Source: Alkalicoccus halolimnae (GTDB taxonomy: Bacteria > Bacillota > Bacilli > Bacillales > Salisediminibacteriaceae). From it: 64,000 bases of DNA. The DNA lies in the NCBI RefSeq assembly GCF_008014775.2, contig NZ_CP144914.1, positions 744,001 through 808,000 of the forward strand. The letters run 5' to 3'. This document shows positions 43,155 to 51,642 of the stretch, one piece after another. How positions within the stretch are numbered: the first letter of the stretch is position 1; every line of letters begins with the position of its first letter. Made by a program: the position numbers and the translations under genes. The notes beneath the pieces were generated by a model. It was not told the origin of the DNA, did not search any database, and was given only the letters and a program-made list of their open reading frames with translations.

Positions 43155-44171
43155 ATGATTAAAATAGCTGTTATTGGGTGCGGAAGCATCGCGAGACACC
43201 GTCACCTTCCGGAATACGAAGCGAACAAGGACGTAAAAATCGTTGCTGTCTGCGATATTGTCCAGGACCGGGCAGAAGACCTCGGGAGCCTGTTTGATGC
43301 GATGGCATATACCAATTATGAAAATATGTTGAAGCAGGAAGACTTTGATGCAGTCAGCGTCTGTACACCGAACTATCTTCATGCGCCTGTCTCTATTGCG
43401 GCGCTCGAGGCCGGCAAGCACGTGCTCTGTGAAAAACCGATGGCAACTTCCACCGAAGAAGCCGACAACATGATTGAAGCAGCTAAAAACAACCGCAGAT
43501 GGCTGATGATTGCTCATAATCAGCGGTTTGTTCCTTCCCATGAAAAAGCCCGCCAGCTGATTGCTGACGGTGAAATAGGCAAAGTTTACAGCTTCCGCAC
43601 CGCTTTCGGGCACGGCGGTCCTGAAGGGTGGAGCGCAGACGGAGCAGACAGCTGGTTCTTTAAGAAAGATGAAGCGTTTATAGGAGCCATGGGAGACCTC
43701 GGCGTCCACAAGACGGATCTGATGCGGTTTATTCTGGGCGAAGATTTCACAAGCGTCGGCGCCTTTATTGAAACGAGCGCCAAAGATCACAGCACTGTAG
43801 ACGATACTGCTGTCTGTATTCTGCGCACAGCGAGCGGTACGATAGGAACACTCGCAGCAAGCTGGTCCTATGTCGGAGGAGAAGATAATTCCACTGTCAT
43901 TTACGGGGAAAAAGCCATTCTCCGCATGGAAGATGATCCGGTAAACAACCTTGTTATCCAGTACAACAACGGCGACACTGCTAAATTCGAACTTGGCGGC
44001 ATTCAGACGAACGAGAAACAGACCAATTCCGGCGTTATCGATGCCTTCATAAGCTCCATTACAGCGGATGTAGAACCACCTGTACCGGGAGAAGAAGGTA
44101 AGAAATCACTTGAGGTTATCCTCGGGGCGCTCGAAGCAGACGAAACGAGAAGAATTGTTGATTTAACTTAA
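43155..44171 (+). CDS. Gfo/Idh/MocA family dehydrogenase
   Basis: The 338-residue oxidoreductase has the Rossmann NAD(P) site IKIAVIGCGSIARHRHLPEY, the family EKP motif in VLCEKPMATSTEEADNMI, and HNQRFVPSHEKARQLI. LGVHKTDLMRF carries the His expected in the active site. Such enzymes oxidise sugar or cyclitol hydroxyls. The start follows the ThuA stop with no gap, and AAAGGAG lies inside the thuA end. The second paralogue follows in 13 bases. Confidence 0.9.
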   Translation: MIKIAVIGCGSIARHRHLPEYEANKDVKIVAVCDIVQDRAEDLGSLFDAMAYTNYENMLKQEDFDAVSVCTPNYLHAPVSIAALEAGKHVLCEKPMATSTEEADNMIEAAKNNRRWLMIAHNQRFVPSHEKARQLIADGEIGKVYSFRTAFGHGGPEGWSADGADSWFFKKDEAFIGAMGDLGVHKTDLMRFILGEDFTSVGAFIETSAKDHSTVDDTAVCILRTASGTIGTLAASWSYVGGEDNSTVIYGEKAILRMEDDPVNNLVIQYNNGDTAKFELGGIQTNEKQTNSGVIDAFISSITADVEPPVPGEEGKKSLEVILGALEADETRRIVDLT

Positions 44172-44184
44172 GGAGGCACGCTCC

Positions 44185-45222
44185 ATGAATCGATTGCGAA
44201 TAGGAATTATTGGAGCCGGTGGAATCGCCAGAGAGCGTCACATACCGGTACTGCTGGAGTTGAAGCACGAAGCAGAAGTAACTGCGGTATGCGATATTAA
44301 CATTGAAACGGCTAAGCAGGCCGGTGTTTCGTTTCCTCAGCCGCTGATTACGTCAGATTATAATGAGGTTTTCGAACACGTTGATGCGGTAATTATCTGC
44401 ACCCCGAATAAATTCCATGCTGATATTTCCATCGCTGCCCTGCAGGCAGGTGTACACGTTTTCTGCGAAAAGCCGATGGCGATGAGTGCACAGGAAGCAG
44501 AAGCTATGATTGACGCTTCTGTGCAGTCGGAAAAGGAGCTGATGATTGCCTATCATTACCGCTCCATGAAGGAATCCCAGGCGGCTAAACGACTGATTGA
44601 CCAACAGGAAATAGGAACGCCGATGGTAGCCCGTGTTCAGGCGCTCCGCCGGCGCAAAGTTCCCGGATGGGGTGTATTTACGAATAAAGAGCTGCAGGGA
44701 GGAGGCGCTCTCATTGATTTCGGGTGTCATTTCCTCGACCTTTCCCTCTGGCTTTTAGGAAGTCCGAATCCGGTTGAAGTTACCGGCAATACGTACAATA
44801 AACTCAGTAAAATGCCCGGGCAGGTGAATCAATGGGGACTGGTCGACAACGAATCATTTGATGTGGACGACCATGTCACCGCCTACATCCGTTTTGACAA
44901 CGGAGCAACGATGCTGTTTGAAACATCCTGGGCAGCAAACGTAAAAGACGACAAGGAATACGTAAGCATCTCCGGCGACACCGGCGGAGTGGATTTGTTT
45001 CCACTTGAATTAAATCAGGCCAAACATGGGATGCTTCTGGACAGTTTTACAAACTGGGTACCCGGCGAAGAAGATCCGGGGCAGTTCCAGATGCAGAACT
45101 TTTTCGATGCCTGCCGCGGCGAAGCGGAACTGATCGTTTCCCCGGTCCAGGCGATGCAGGTGCAGAAGATTGTTGACGCTATTTATGAAAGCAGTGAAAC
45201 CGGCCGCAGCGTGCGGCTGTAA
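44185..45222 (+). CDS. Gfo/Idh/MocA family dehydrogenase, second paralogue
   Basis: The 345-residue protein has LRIGIIGAGGIARERHIPVL, the EKP motif in HVFCEKPMAMSAQEAEAMI, HYRSMKESQAAKRLI and LIDFGCHFLDLSLWLLG. The C-terminal half differs enough from the neighbour to suggest a different substrate or a second step. AAGGAGGCAC precedes the ATG. Two such dehydrogenases with ThuA and an isomerase suggest an oxidised-sugar pathway. Confidence 0.9.
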   Translation: MNRLRIGIIGAGGIARERHIPVLLELKHEAEVTAVCDINIETAKQAGVSFPQPLITSDYNEVFEHVDAVIICTPNKFHADISIAALQAGVHVFCEKPMAMSAQEAEAMIDASVQSEKELMIAYHYRSMKESQAAKRLIDQQEIGTPMVARVQALRRRKVPGWGVFTNKELQGGGALIDFGCHFLDLSLWLLGSPNPVEVTGNTYNKLSKMPGQVNQWGLVDNESFDVDDHVTAYIRFDNGATMLFETSWAANVKDDKEYVSISGDTGGVDLFPLELNQAKHGMLLDSFTNWVPGEEDPGQFQMQNFFDACRGEAELIVSPVQAMQVQKIVDAIYESSETGRSVRL

Positions 45223-45234
45223 AACGAGGAGGAA

Positions 45235-46209
45235 ATGCAGATGAAATCAGGAGTATTCACGGTACTTTTTTCAGAAAAATCGTTTGAAGAGATGCTCGAC
45301 TACGTGAAAGAAGCAGGCGTCGAGGCTGTGGAAATCGGTACAGGCGGCTACCCGGGCAATGCCCACTGCGATATCGATGCGCTGCTTGAAGATGAGGGCC
45401 TGCGCGGAGAGTACTTGAAAAAGGTACACGACCGTGGTTTGACGCTCAGTGCTTTCAGCTGTCACGGCAACCCTATAGACCCTAACGAAGATTTTGCAAA
45501 AGAATCCTTTGACCTGATGATAAAAACGATTAAACTGGCCGGGATGATGAATGTACCGGTAGTAAACGGGTTTTCCGGTACCGCAGGAGACCACGATGGA
45601 GCGAAATTCCCGAACTGGCCTGTTGCTCCGTGGCCGAACGAATACGGCGATATTTTAAAATGGCAGTGGGAGGAAAAATTAATCCCATGCTGGAAAAAGA
45701 TCGGTGAAGAAGCAGAGAGGCACAATGTGAAAATCGGTATTGAACTGCACGGCGGCTTTCTCGTACATTCGCCGCATACGATGCTGAAGCTCCGTGAAGC
45801 AACTTCTCCAGCCATCGGTGCCAATCTTGATCCGAGCCATCTCTGGTGGCAGGGGATCGATCCGGTTGCAGCGATCAAAATTCTCGGCAAAGCGGGAGCC
45901 CTTCATTATTTTCATGCGAAAGACACGTACATTGATCAGGACAACGTCAACATGTATGGATTGATGGACATGCAGCCCTACAGTGAAGTGCAGACAAGGG
46001 CCTGGTCGTTCCGATCTGTCGGCTGCGGGCACAGCATGAAGGAATGGTCAGATATGATCAGCGCCCTGCGTACGTATGGCTACGATTATGTAGTCAGCAT
46101 CGAGCACGAAGATCCAATTATGTCGATCGACGAAGGATTTCAGCGTGCTGTCAATAACGTAAACAGCGTGCTCATCCGCGAAGAGCCGGCAGAAATGTGG
46201 TGGGTCTAG
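45235..46209 (+). CDS. Sugar phosphate isomerase/epimerase family (AP_endonuc_2 TIM barrel)
   Basis: The 324-residue protein is a TIM barrel related to IolE/IolI and 3-dehydroshikimate dehydratase-like enzymes. Metal ligands are visible in order: Glu in IGIELHGGFLVHS, Asp and His in ANLDPSHLWWQ, His in YFHAKDTYID and Glu in VSIEHEDPIMS. It probably isomerises or dehydrates a keto sugar made by the dehydrogenases upstream. It is the last gene of the operon, with GAGGAGG before the ATG. Confidence 0.88.
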   Translation: MQMKSGVFTVLFSEKSFEEMLDYVKEAGVEAVEIGTGGYPGNAHCDIDALLEDEGLRGEYLKKVHDRGLTLSAFSCHGNPIDPNEDFAKESFDLMIKTIKLAGMMNVPVVNGFSGTAGDHDGAKFPNWPVAPWPNEYGDILKWQWEEKLIPCWKKIGEEAERHNVKIGIELHGGFLVHSPHTMLKLREATSPAIGANLDPSHLWWQGIDPVAAIKILGKAGALHYFHAKDTYIDQDNVNMYGLMDMQPYSEVQTRAWSFRSVGCGHSMKEWSDMISALRTYGYDYVVSIEHEDPIMSIDEGFQRAVNNVNSVLIREEPAEMWWV

Positions 46210-46243
46210 CAGGAGGAAAGCAGATTTTCAGGTAAATTAATGA

Positions 46244-46353
46244 AAAAGGAGCTGTCCCATAAGACTAGGAGCACGGCTTCGCACGGACAAAAGCCTGTTA
46301 GACAAATCCACGTCTAACAGGCTTTTTAACACCTTGCCCGGTTTCGCGCGTGC
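46244..46353. repeat. About 110-bp dispersed repeat, copy 2, containing a terminator
   Basis: It is the reverse complement of 4657-4768 with a few differences. It includes AAAAGGAGCTGTCCCATAAG, GAGCACGGCTTCGCACGGAC and the hairpin at 46288. Confidence 0.85.
46288..46325 (+). terminator. Terminator within the dispersed repeat
   Basis: AAAAGCCTGTTAGAC and GTCTAACAGGCTTTTT form the stem about 80 bases after the sugar-isomerase stop. Confidence 0.75.
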
Positions 46354-46358
46354 TTTTC

Positions 46359-46395
46359 AGGCTGTCTCGATAAATTTTTTGAGACAGCTTCTTTT
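46359..46395. terminator. Rho-independent terminator
   Basis: AGGCTGTCTCGA and TTGAGACAGCTTCTTTTT form the stem. It lies between convergent genes and resembles the hairpin at 20793. Confidence 0.75.
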
Positions 46396-46428
46396 TAGTG
46401 TGAATATCGGCGGTTTATAATATCTCCT

Positions 46429-47538
46429 TTACCTGCTGATTCGCAGGGCAAAGAAGGAGGCAACAGTAAACACGGCAATAGTTAAGAAGGGCATGCCGAT
46501 CGTCTGTGCAATCAGTCCGGAACCGGCAGAGCCAGCGACTACCCCAAGGGAAAAACAGGCATAGAACAGCCCATAGGCCCGGCCGCGGTCTGAATCCTTT
46601 GAAGCCGACGCTATCAGCTGGTTCATGGACGGAAAGATAAAAGCGAAGCCGATGCCGTAAACAACCATCGCTGCATAGACAGCGGTCTGAATGCCGGCAG
46701 TACTCAGCAGAAGCATCGACAAAGCCAGAAACAGAAGACCACTGAGGACCAGCGAAAAAGGCTGAAAATGCTCGTATACTTTATTCTGCGGCGGAAGAAA
46801 GATCACTAGCGCCGTTATGCCGTAAATACTCAGCAGGATCCCAGTCGAAGCCGAGGTAAGTCCTAGTTCTTCCGTTTTCAAAGGGAGGGCAAAAGCGAGC
46901 GTTCCGTTGCTGACCATCAGCGCAAATGCGGTCAGACACGCCTGAATGATTTGTTTGTTTTTCAAAAGAGCAGAGAAGTTTCCGTTAGCGCTTTTTTGTT
47001 TTACAGACTTTCCGGCAGGTACAAAAAAATAGACAAGCAGAAAGCATCCGGCAAACAATGCGGCCACTAAAAAATAGACGCTGCTGTAGTTCCCCTGGGC
47101 TGCAAGAATGCCTCCGATGGCAGGACCGGTGATGGCAGAAAGACCGATGGCGGCTCCTGCGTATGCCATAACTTTCCGGTTTCCTGCCGCCCGGTCACCG
47201 ATCAAGGCAAACGCAGCGGGTACAAGCAGCCCCCCGGCGAGGCCGTGCAGGAAGCGGACGAAAAGCAGCTGATACCCATTTTCCACAAGCGGATAAAGCA
47301 GTACGATGCCAATCACCATCGGTATTCCGAAGAAAAAAACGTGCTTTCTTCCTGCGCGGTCGATCCAGACTCCGCCGATGATATTTCCGGCGATATTGGA
47401 CAATGAATACATAGAAACGATCGCTCCGGCAAGCGCGGCGGAAGCACCGAGGCTGAGAGCGAACGGAGTAATAATAGGAAGCTGGATAAAAGTATCAAGA
47501 AAGACGATTAGGATAATCAGATAAATAAACTTAGACAC
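46429..47538 (-). CDS. MFS transporter
   Basis: The GTG at 47538, 7 bases after AAGGAG, gives 369 residues; an ATG nine codons earlier would put the ribosome site inside the gene. About twelve membrane spans are visible. The loop 2-3 motif is IGGVWIDRAGRKHVFFFG, and SASKDSDRGRAYGLFYACFS begins the second-half loop. The features fit DHA1-type multidrug exporters, but no substrate can be named. It is a single gene, convergent with the sugar operon. Confidence 0.86.
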   Translation of the reverse strand: MSKFIYLIILIVFLDTFIQLPIITPFALSLGASAALAGAIVSMYSLSNIAGNIIGGVWIDRAGRKHVFFFGIPMVIGIVLLYPLVENGYQLLFVRFLHGLAGGLLVPAAFALIGDRAAGNRKVMAYAGAAIGLSAITGPAIGGILAAQGNYSSVYFLVAALFAGCFLLVYFFVPAGKSVKQKSANGNFSALLKNKQIIQACLTAFALMVSNGTLAFALPLKTEELGLTSASTGILLSIYGITALVIFLPPQNKVYEHFQPFSLVLSGLLFLALSMLLLSTAGIQTAVYAAMVVYGIGFAFIFPSMNQLIASASKDSDRGRAYGLFYACFSLGVVAGSAGSGLIAQTIGMPFLTIAVFTVASFFALRISR

Positions 47539-48143
47539 GGAGAGGCTCCTTTTTATATGTTTCAAGCTGAGTGTTGTTTTATAAAGGCGGGGGGAGGAAT
47601 GGGAGGGCGAATCAGGCCATTACCTCTCGTAATTCCACCGCAGCTTCTATTTTTTCTGCCACTTTTTTTGTAATTCTGCCACTTCTCCCTGTTTTTCGGC
47701 CACTTCGTGTACCTTCCCCTGAAAAAACGGAGATTCATTCTTGTATACCGGAATAAAGTGAAACGGAAAGTTTCTTTGAAAGAAAAGGGCAGAGGATCCC
47801 GCACGCCGAAGTCCAAAGAAACTGCAGACATCCAACTGGGCTGCCATACCGGGTTGAAGCGTAATTTCCCCCTGATAACAGCAGAAAGTAACTTAGCCTT
47901 TGAAAAAGATATAAGTTAAATATATCATAGATCGTTACTTTTCTATTTTTATGAATGCTGTCGTGTGCTGTTGTTTTGTATGTATGATGTGTGGAAGAGG
48001 AGTTTTTAAGGTTATTACATCCGATGAACAAAAGCTGAAAGAAAAATAACGAGATCAGGTTGTTTTTAATGACTAAGTATATTAATATAATCTAAAACAG
48101 AGTAAACAGGTAAGGTTTATAGAAAAAGTACAGGAGGTAGATT
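47539..48143. other. Gene-free stretch with a short 20-21 bp repeat array
   Basis: Several open frames cross it but none has a ribosome site or known motif. The array TTCTGCCACT (47654), TTCTGCCACT (47674), TTCGGCCACT (47695) recurs every 20-21 bases and is the reverse complement of the core at 40704. The rest is AT-rich upstream DNA of the ABC operon. Confidence 0.55.
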
Positions 48144-48926
48144 ATGGGGGCATCTCTCGTTACGTTGAATCAAGTCGGCAAAACGTTCAAAACAAACAGT
48201 AAAGAAGAAACCGTTCTTCAGAATATTAATTTATCCATTGAAGACGGAGAGACCGTGTCGATTCTCGGAAAAAGCGGCTGCGGAAAAAGTACGCTCCTTA
48301 ACGTGATCGGCGGCTTTCACGCACCAACGAAAGGCAGCGTCCTTTTTGAAGGAGAACAGGTGACTAATCCTTCACGCCGAGCGATTATGCTCTTTCAGCA
48401 TTATGCGCTTCTTCCATGGCGTTCTGTATTAAAAAATGTCGAGCTTGGACTGGAACCGGAAGGACTTTCTGCTTCTGAACAGCGGGAGCGGGCAGAAACG
48501 TATTTGGCTCTCGTAGGACTGAAGGACAGCCTTCACCAGTTCCCGTCTCAGCTTTCCGGGGGAATGCAGCAGCGTGTGGCGATTGCCAGGGCACTTGCTA
48601 TCCGGCCGGAGATGATCCTGATGGACGAACCGTTTGCGGCCTTAGACACGTTTACCCGCTATTATCTTCAGGATGAACTGATGAAAATCCAGCAGCAGGA
48701 AAAAACGAACATCGTTCTTGTCACGCACGATATCGATGAAGCGGTCTACTTATCCGACCGTATCTTCATGATGGATGCAAATCCGGGACGAATCCGACGG
48801 ACTGTGGATATCGAACTGCCGAAGCCGCGGGACCGCAGTCACCGTGATTTTCAGTATTACCGCAAGCTGATACTGGACGAGTTTGATTTCAGTCAGCGGG
48901 ATCAATCGGTGGAATACAACATTTAA
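48144..48926 (+). CDS. ABC transporter ATP-binding protein (YtlC/SsuB-like)
   Basis: The 260-residue ATPase has Walker A (ILGKSGCGKSTLLN), Q-loop (MLFQHYALLPW), signature LSGGMQQRVAIARAL, Walker B (MILMDEPFAALD) and switch His in LVTHDIDEAV. The nitrate/sulfonate/taurine subfamily is indicated by HYALLPWRSVLKNVELGLE and the MDANPGRIRRTVDIELPKPR tail. Order ATPase, binding protein, permease matches ytlC-ytlA-ytlD of B. subtilis. AGGAGG precedes the ATG. Confidence 0.92.
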   Translation: MGASLVTLNQVGKTFKTNSKEETVLQNINLSIEDGETVSILGKSGCGKSTLLNVIGGFHAPTKGSVLFEGEQVTNPSRRAIMLFQHYALLPWRSVLKNVELGLEPEGLSASEQRERAETYLALVGLKDSLHQFPSQLSGGMQQRVAIARALAIRPEMILMDEPFAALDTFTRYYLQDELMKIQQQEKTNIVLVTHDIDEAVYLSDRIFMMDANPGRIRRTVDIELPKPRDRSHRDFQYYRKLILDEFDFSQRDQSVEYNI

Positions 48927-48943
48927 TACAGGGGGGGACCATT

Positions 48944-49900
48944 GTGAAGAAACAGAAAATCATACTCAGTTACGGCCTCATCTCCTCCATCGTTCTCTCC
49001 GCCTGCGGAACTCCGCCAAGCGCGGAAGAGAATCGGGAAGTAATCCGTCTCGGCCACCTGCCGATTACGCATGCCGCTCCGCTTTATTTCCTTGATGAGA
49101 ACCAAACGCAGTATCTGGACGGAGTCGAAGTTGAACTGATCCAATTCAGCAGCTGGATTGAGCTGATGGATGCTTTGAACACCGGGCGCATTGATGGAGC
49201 GTCCGTTTTATTTGAACTGGCCATGAAAGCAAGGGAAAGAGGTATTGATATTCAGGCGATGGCGCTGGGCCACCGTGAAGGTAATCCGATCATTGTAGAT
49301 CCGGAAATCGAAAGCGTGGCTGATTTAAAAGGGGAAACGGTTGCGATTCCACATACGCTTTCTGCTCATAACCTGCTGCTTGATGAAATGCTCTCACGAA
49401 ACGGTCTTCAGTACGAGGACGTTAACGTAGTGGAAATGCCTCCGCCGGAAATGCCGGCGGCTTTGTCGGAAAATCGTGTCTCCAGTTATATTGTAGCGGA
49501 ACCATTCGGAGCACTCGGCGTGACAAACGAAGTGGGAGAAGTCCTCTACCAGTCGAGCGAATTCTGCCCGGATAACTGTCTCTGCTGTGCGCTCGTTCTG
49601 CGGGAAGACTTTATGGAGAACTCCCCGGAAGCGGCCGATCAATTTATGGAAGGCTATCTTGCAGCAAGTGAAAAAGCAGGAGACGGTTCGGAGGAATCGC
49701 TTGCTACTCATGCTTCGTATCTGCCTGTGGAAGAGGGAGCACTGGAACTTTCTCTGGAATGGATTTCCTATGACAACCTTGATATAGAAAGAGAAGAATA
49801 CGACTACCTGCGTGAAAAATTGATGGAAATGCAGCTGGTGGACGTGCCGCCGGAATTCGATGATTTTGTAAATCGCAAGTATCTGGAAGAAAGGAGTTAA
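48944..49900 (+). CDS. ABC transporter substrate-binding lipoprotein (NMT1/YtlA-like)
   Basis: The GTG start follows a G-rich site and gives 318 residues with a lipoprotein signal ending LSAC. The fold is that of NMT1/ThiY/SsuA binding proteins: RLGHLPITHAAPLYFLDEN, LIQFSSWIELMDALNTGRID, GASVLFELAMKARERGID, and TVAIPHTLSAHNLLLDEML. A cysteine-rich cluster CPDNCLCC at about 210 recalls the CCCFC motif of THI5-type proteins. The ligand could be a thiamine-pyrimidine precursor or a sulfonate. Clear assignment is not possible. Confidence 0.85.
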   Translation: MKKQKIILSYGLISSIVLSACGTPPSAEENREVIRLGHLPITHAAPLYFLDENQTQYLDGVEVELIQFSSWIELMDALNTGRIDGASVLFELAMKARERGIDIQAMALGHREGNPIIVDPEIESVADLKGETVAIPHTLSAHNLLLDEMLSRNGLQYEDVNVVEMPPPEMPAALSENRVSSYIVAEPFGALGVTNEVGEVLYQSSEFCPDNCLCCALVLREDFMENSPEAADQFMEGYLAASEKAGDGSEESLATHASYLPVEEGALELSLEWISYDNLDIEREEYDYLREKLMEMQLVDVPPEFDDFVNRKYLEERS

Positions 49901-49903
49901 CGC

Positions 49904-50665
49904 ATGAAACTGGCTCATACACTACTCTACGCGCTTACAGCATTTATTATAGTTATAGCCGTCTGGCAGTCGGTCATCTGGCTAGGCAATTATCCGGAAG
50001 CGCTGCTCCCTTCTCCGCTGATGGTTTTCTGGGGCATTGTCTCTATTATTCAGGACGGAACTCTTTTCACTCATGTACAGATAAGCCTTTTCCGTTTTTT
50101 CGTTGGATACATAACAGCTGTTGTCGTGGCAGTCGTTCTCGGACTTCTGCTTGCTAGAACAACCCATATCTGGCGGGTGGTGGACCCGATCGTACAGGTG
50201 CTTCGGCCGGTTGCTCCTGTTGCCTGGTCCCCGTTTATCGTTCTCTGGTTTGGTATCGGCAATATGCCTGCGATTGTGATTATTTTTATAGCCGCTTTTT
50301 TCCCGGTGCTGCTTTCCACCGTTTCCGCAGTGAAAAAGATCGATCCGACATATTTGAAGCTTGCAGAAAATTTGGAGCTGAGCCGGACTTCGCTGCTCTG
50401 GAAAATTATTTTCCCGGCTTCGTTTCCGTACATCGCCAACGGACTTCATATTGCCGTCGGTACGGCCTGGATTTTCCTCGTGGCGGGGGAGATGATCGGT
50501 GCTCAGTCGGGTCTTGGCTACCTGATCGTTGACTCACGTAATGCGCTCGATCTTGACCTCGTTCTTGCCGGCATCTTTTTTATCGGTGTTCTCGGTCTGC
50601 TGTTGGATAAAGCGATCGGTCTTTTCGAAAAATGGATCGGCCGGCAGTGGGGCGTTGAAAGTTAA
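49904..50665 (+). CDS. ABC transporter permease (YtlD/SsuC-like)
   Basis: The 253-residue permease has about six spans. The family motif is seen as YLKLAENLELSRTSLLWKIIFPASFP, the coupling loop to the ATPase, and VGTAWIFLVAGEMIGAQSGLGYLI matches the SsuC/TauC group. It begins 3 bases after the binding-protein stop, and GAAAGGAG is inside that end. Together the three genes form an importer of unknown small molecule. Confidence 0.9.
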   Translation: MKLAHTLLYALTAFIIVIAVWQSVIWLGNYPEALLPSPLMVFWGIVSIIQDGTLFTHVQISLFRFFVGYITAVVVAVVLGLLLARTTHIWRVVDPIVQVLRPVAPVAWSPFIVLWFGIGNMPAIVIIFIAAFFPVLLSTVSAVKKIDPTYLKLAENLELSRTSLLWKIIFPASFPYIANGLHIAVGTAWIFLVAGEMIGAQSGLGYLIVDSRNALDLDLVLAGIFFIGVLGLLLDKAIGLFEKWIGRQWGVES

Positions 50666-50694
50666 GCGAAACAGAAAATTCCTTAGCGCTGACG

Positions 50695-50870
50695 TTATTT
50701 TCAAGGCAGCCTTTGTTTTATTAGACAGCTCGGTGAAAGTCCAGCGTTGATAAATGTAGAGAACTTCGCTGCAGCTCTGCCGTGGAGGAGGTTTCCGGGT
50801 AGGACCTGCGTCCCCATGGAAACGAAAGCGCACGTTTATCTACTTTATTTTCAAGGCAGCCCATTAGAGA
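50695..50870 (-). repeat. Dispersed repeat, partial and rearranged
   Basis: AGAACTTCGCTGCAGCTCTG and CCGTGGAGGAGGTTTCCGG match 26555-26600. GTCCCCATGGAAACGAAAGC and CTACTTTATTTTCAAGGCAG match 37268-37340 reversed. The 50666-51043 gap holds no credible gene. Confidence 0.7.
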
Positions 50871-50993
50871 GAATTCGCTGCTGGCCTGGAGTGGAAATCA
50901 TTCACCTTGTTCAGAAAGAAACTTCAAACTATATCAAATAGATTAGACTCCTATAAATATCGCTTTTTGGAAATCATCGACGTTTACGCAAAA

Positions 50994-51026
50994 AAAGCTC
51001 CTGCCTGAAAATTGGCAGGGGCTTTT
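50994..51026 (-). terminator. Terminator after the hxlR-type gene
   Basis: AAAAGCTCCTGCC and GGCAGGGGCTTTT pair around TGAAAAT, 18 bases beyond the minus-strand stop. Confidence 0.78.
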
Positions 51027-51043
51027 ACTTACCGCAGTTAGTT

Positions 51044-51490
51044 TTATTGAACTTTCTCTTTTTCCAGCTCAACCGGTTGAACTTCTTCCTGAGAGACACG
51101 CTTTTCGCAGCATGCGCAGTAGTAATCAATGGCCACTTCGCTCTGGCATTCCGTATGCACGAGCTTTTTATAGCACTCATCGAGATGATCCCGTCCCCAG
51201 ATCAGCATGGAATCAAACACTTTGCTGAACGCCTGCCCGCTTTCTGTCGGCCGGTAGCTGTGACGCGGCGGATGATCGGAATAAAGCGTGCTTTCAATAA
51301 GACCAAGCTGCTCGAGGTGCTTCAGACGTTCAGAAAGGATGTTGGCAGAGATGCCGGTGAGCTGCTGCTTCATATAGTTAAACGTTTCGCGGCCGACGAG
51401 CACTTCATGAAGGACGAGCATCGTCCATCGATCGCCGACCAGATTCAGCGTCTGGGCAATATTGCATTCAAGCGGATAACGTTTTTTCAT
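51044..51490 (-). CDS. HxlR family transcriptional regulator
   Basis: The 148-residue regulator begins with YPLECNIAQTLNLVGDRWTMLVL, the HxlR opening, and carries the winged helix with GISANILSERLKHLEQLGLI. The C-terminal tail has Cys pairs CACC around 128-131, suggesting redox or metal sensing as in some HxlR proteins. It is divergent from the DUF4242-like gene (153 bases apart), which it may control. AAAGGAG precedes the ATG. Confidence 0.9.
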   Translation of the reverse strand: MKKRYPLECNIAQTLNLVGDRWTMLVLHEVLVGRETFNYMKQQLTGISANILSERLKHLEQLGLIESTLYSDHPPRHSYRPTESGQAFSKVFDSMLIWGRDHLDECYKKLVHTECQSEVAIDYYCACCEKRVSQEEVQPVELEKEKVQ

Positions 51491-51642
51491 GGGAAAATCT
51501 CCTTTTTATCGCATCGATAAAGTATAGTATAGCGTAAATTTTGGATTTCTTAAACAAGCAGGTTGTTTTTTTTAACTCTATACGATAAAATAATCCATAT
51601 CAAGCTTATAGGAATTATAAAATATGAGGAGGAAGTTAATCA

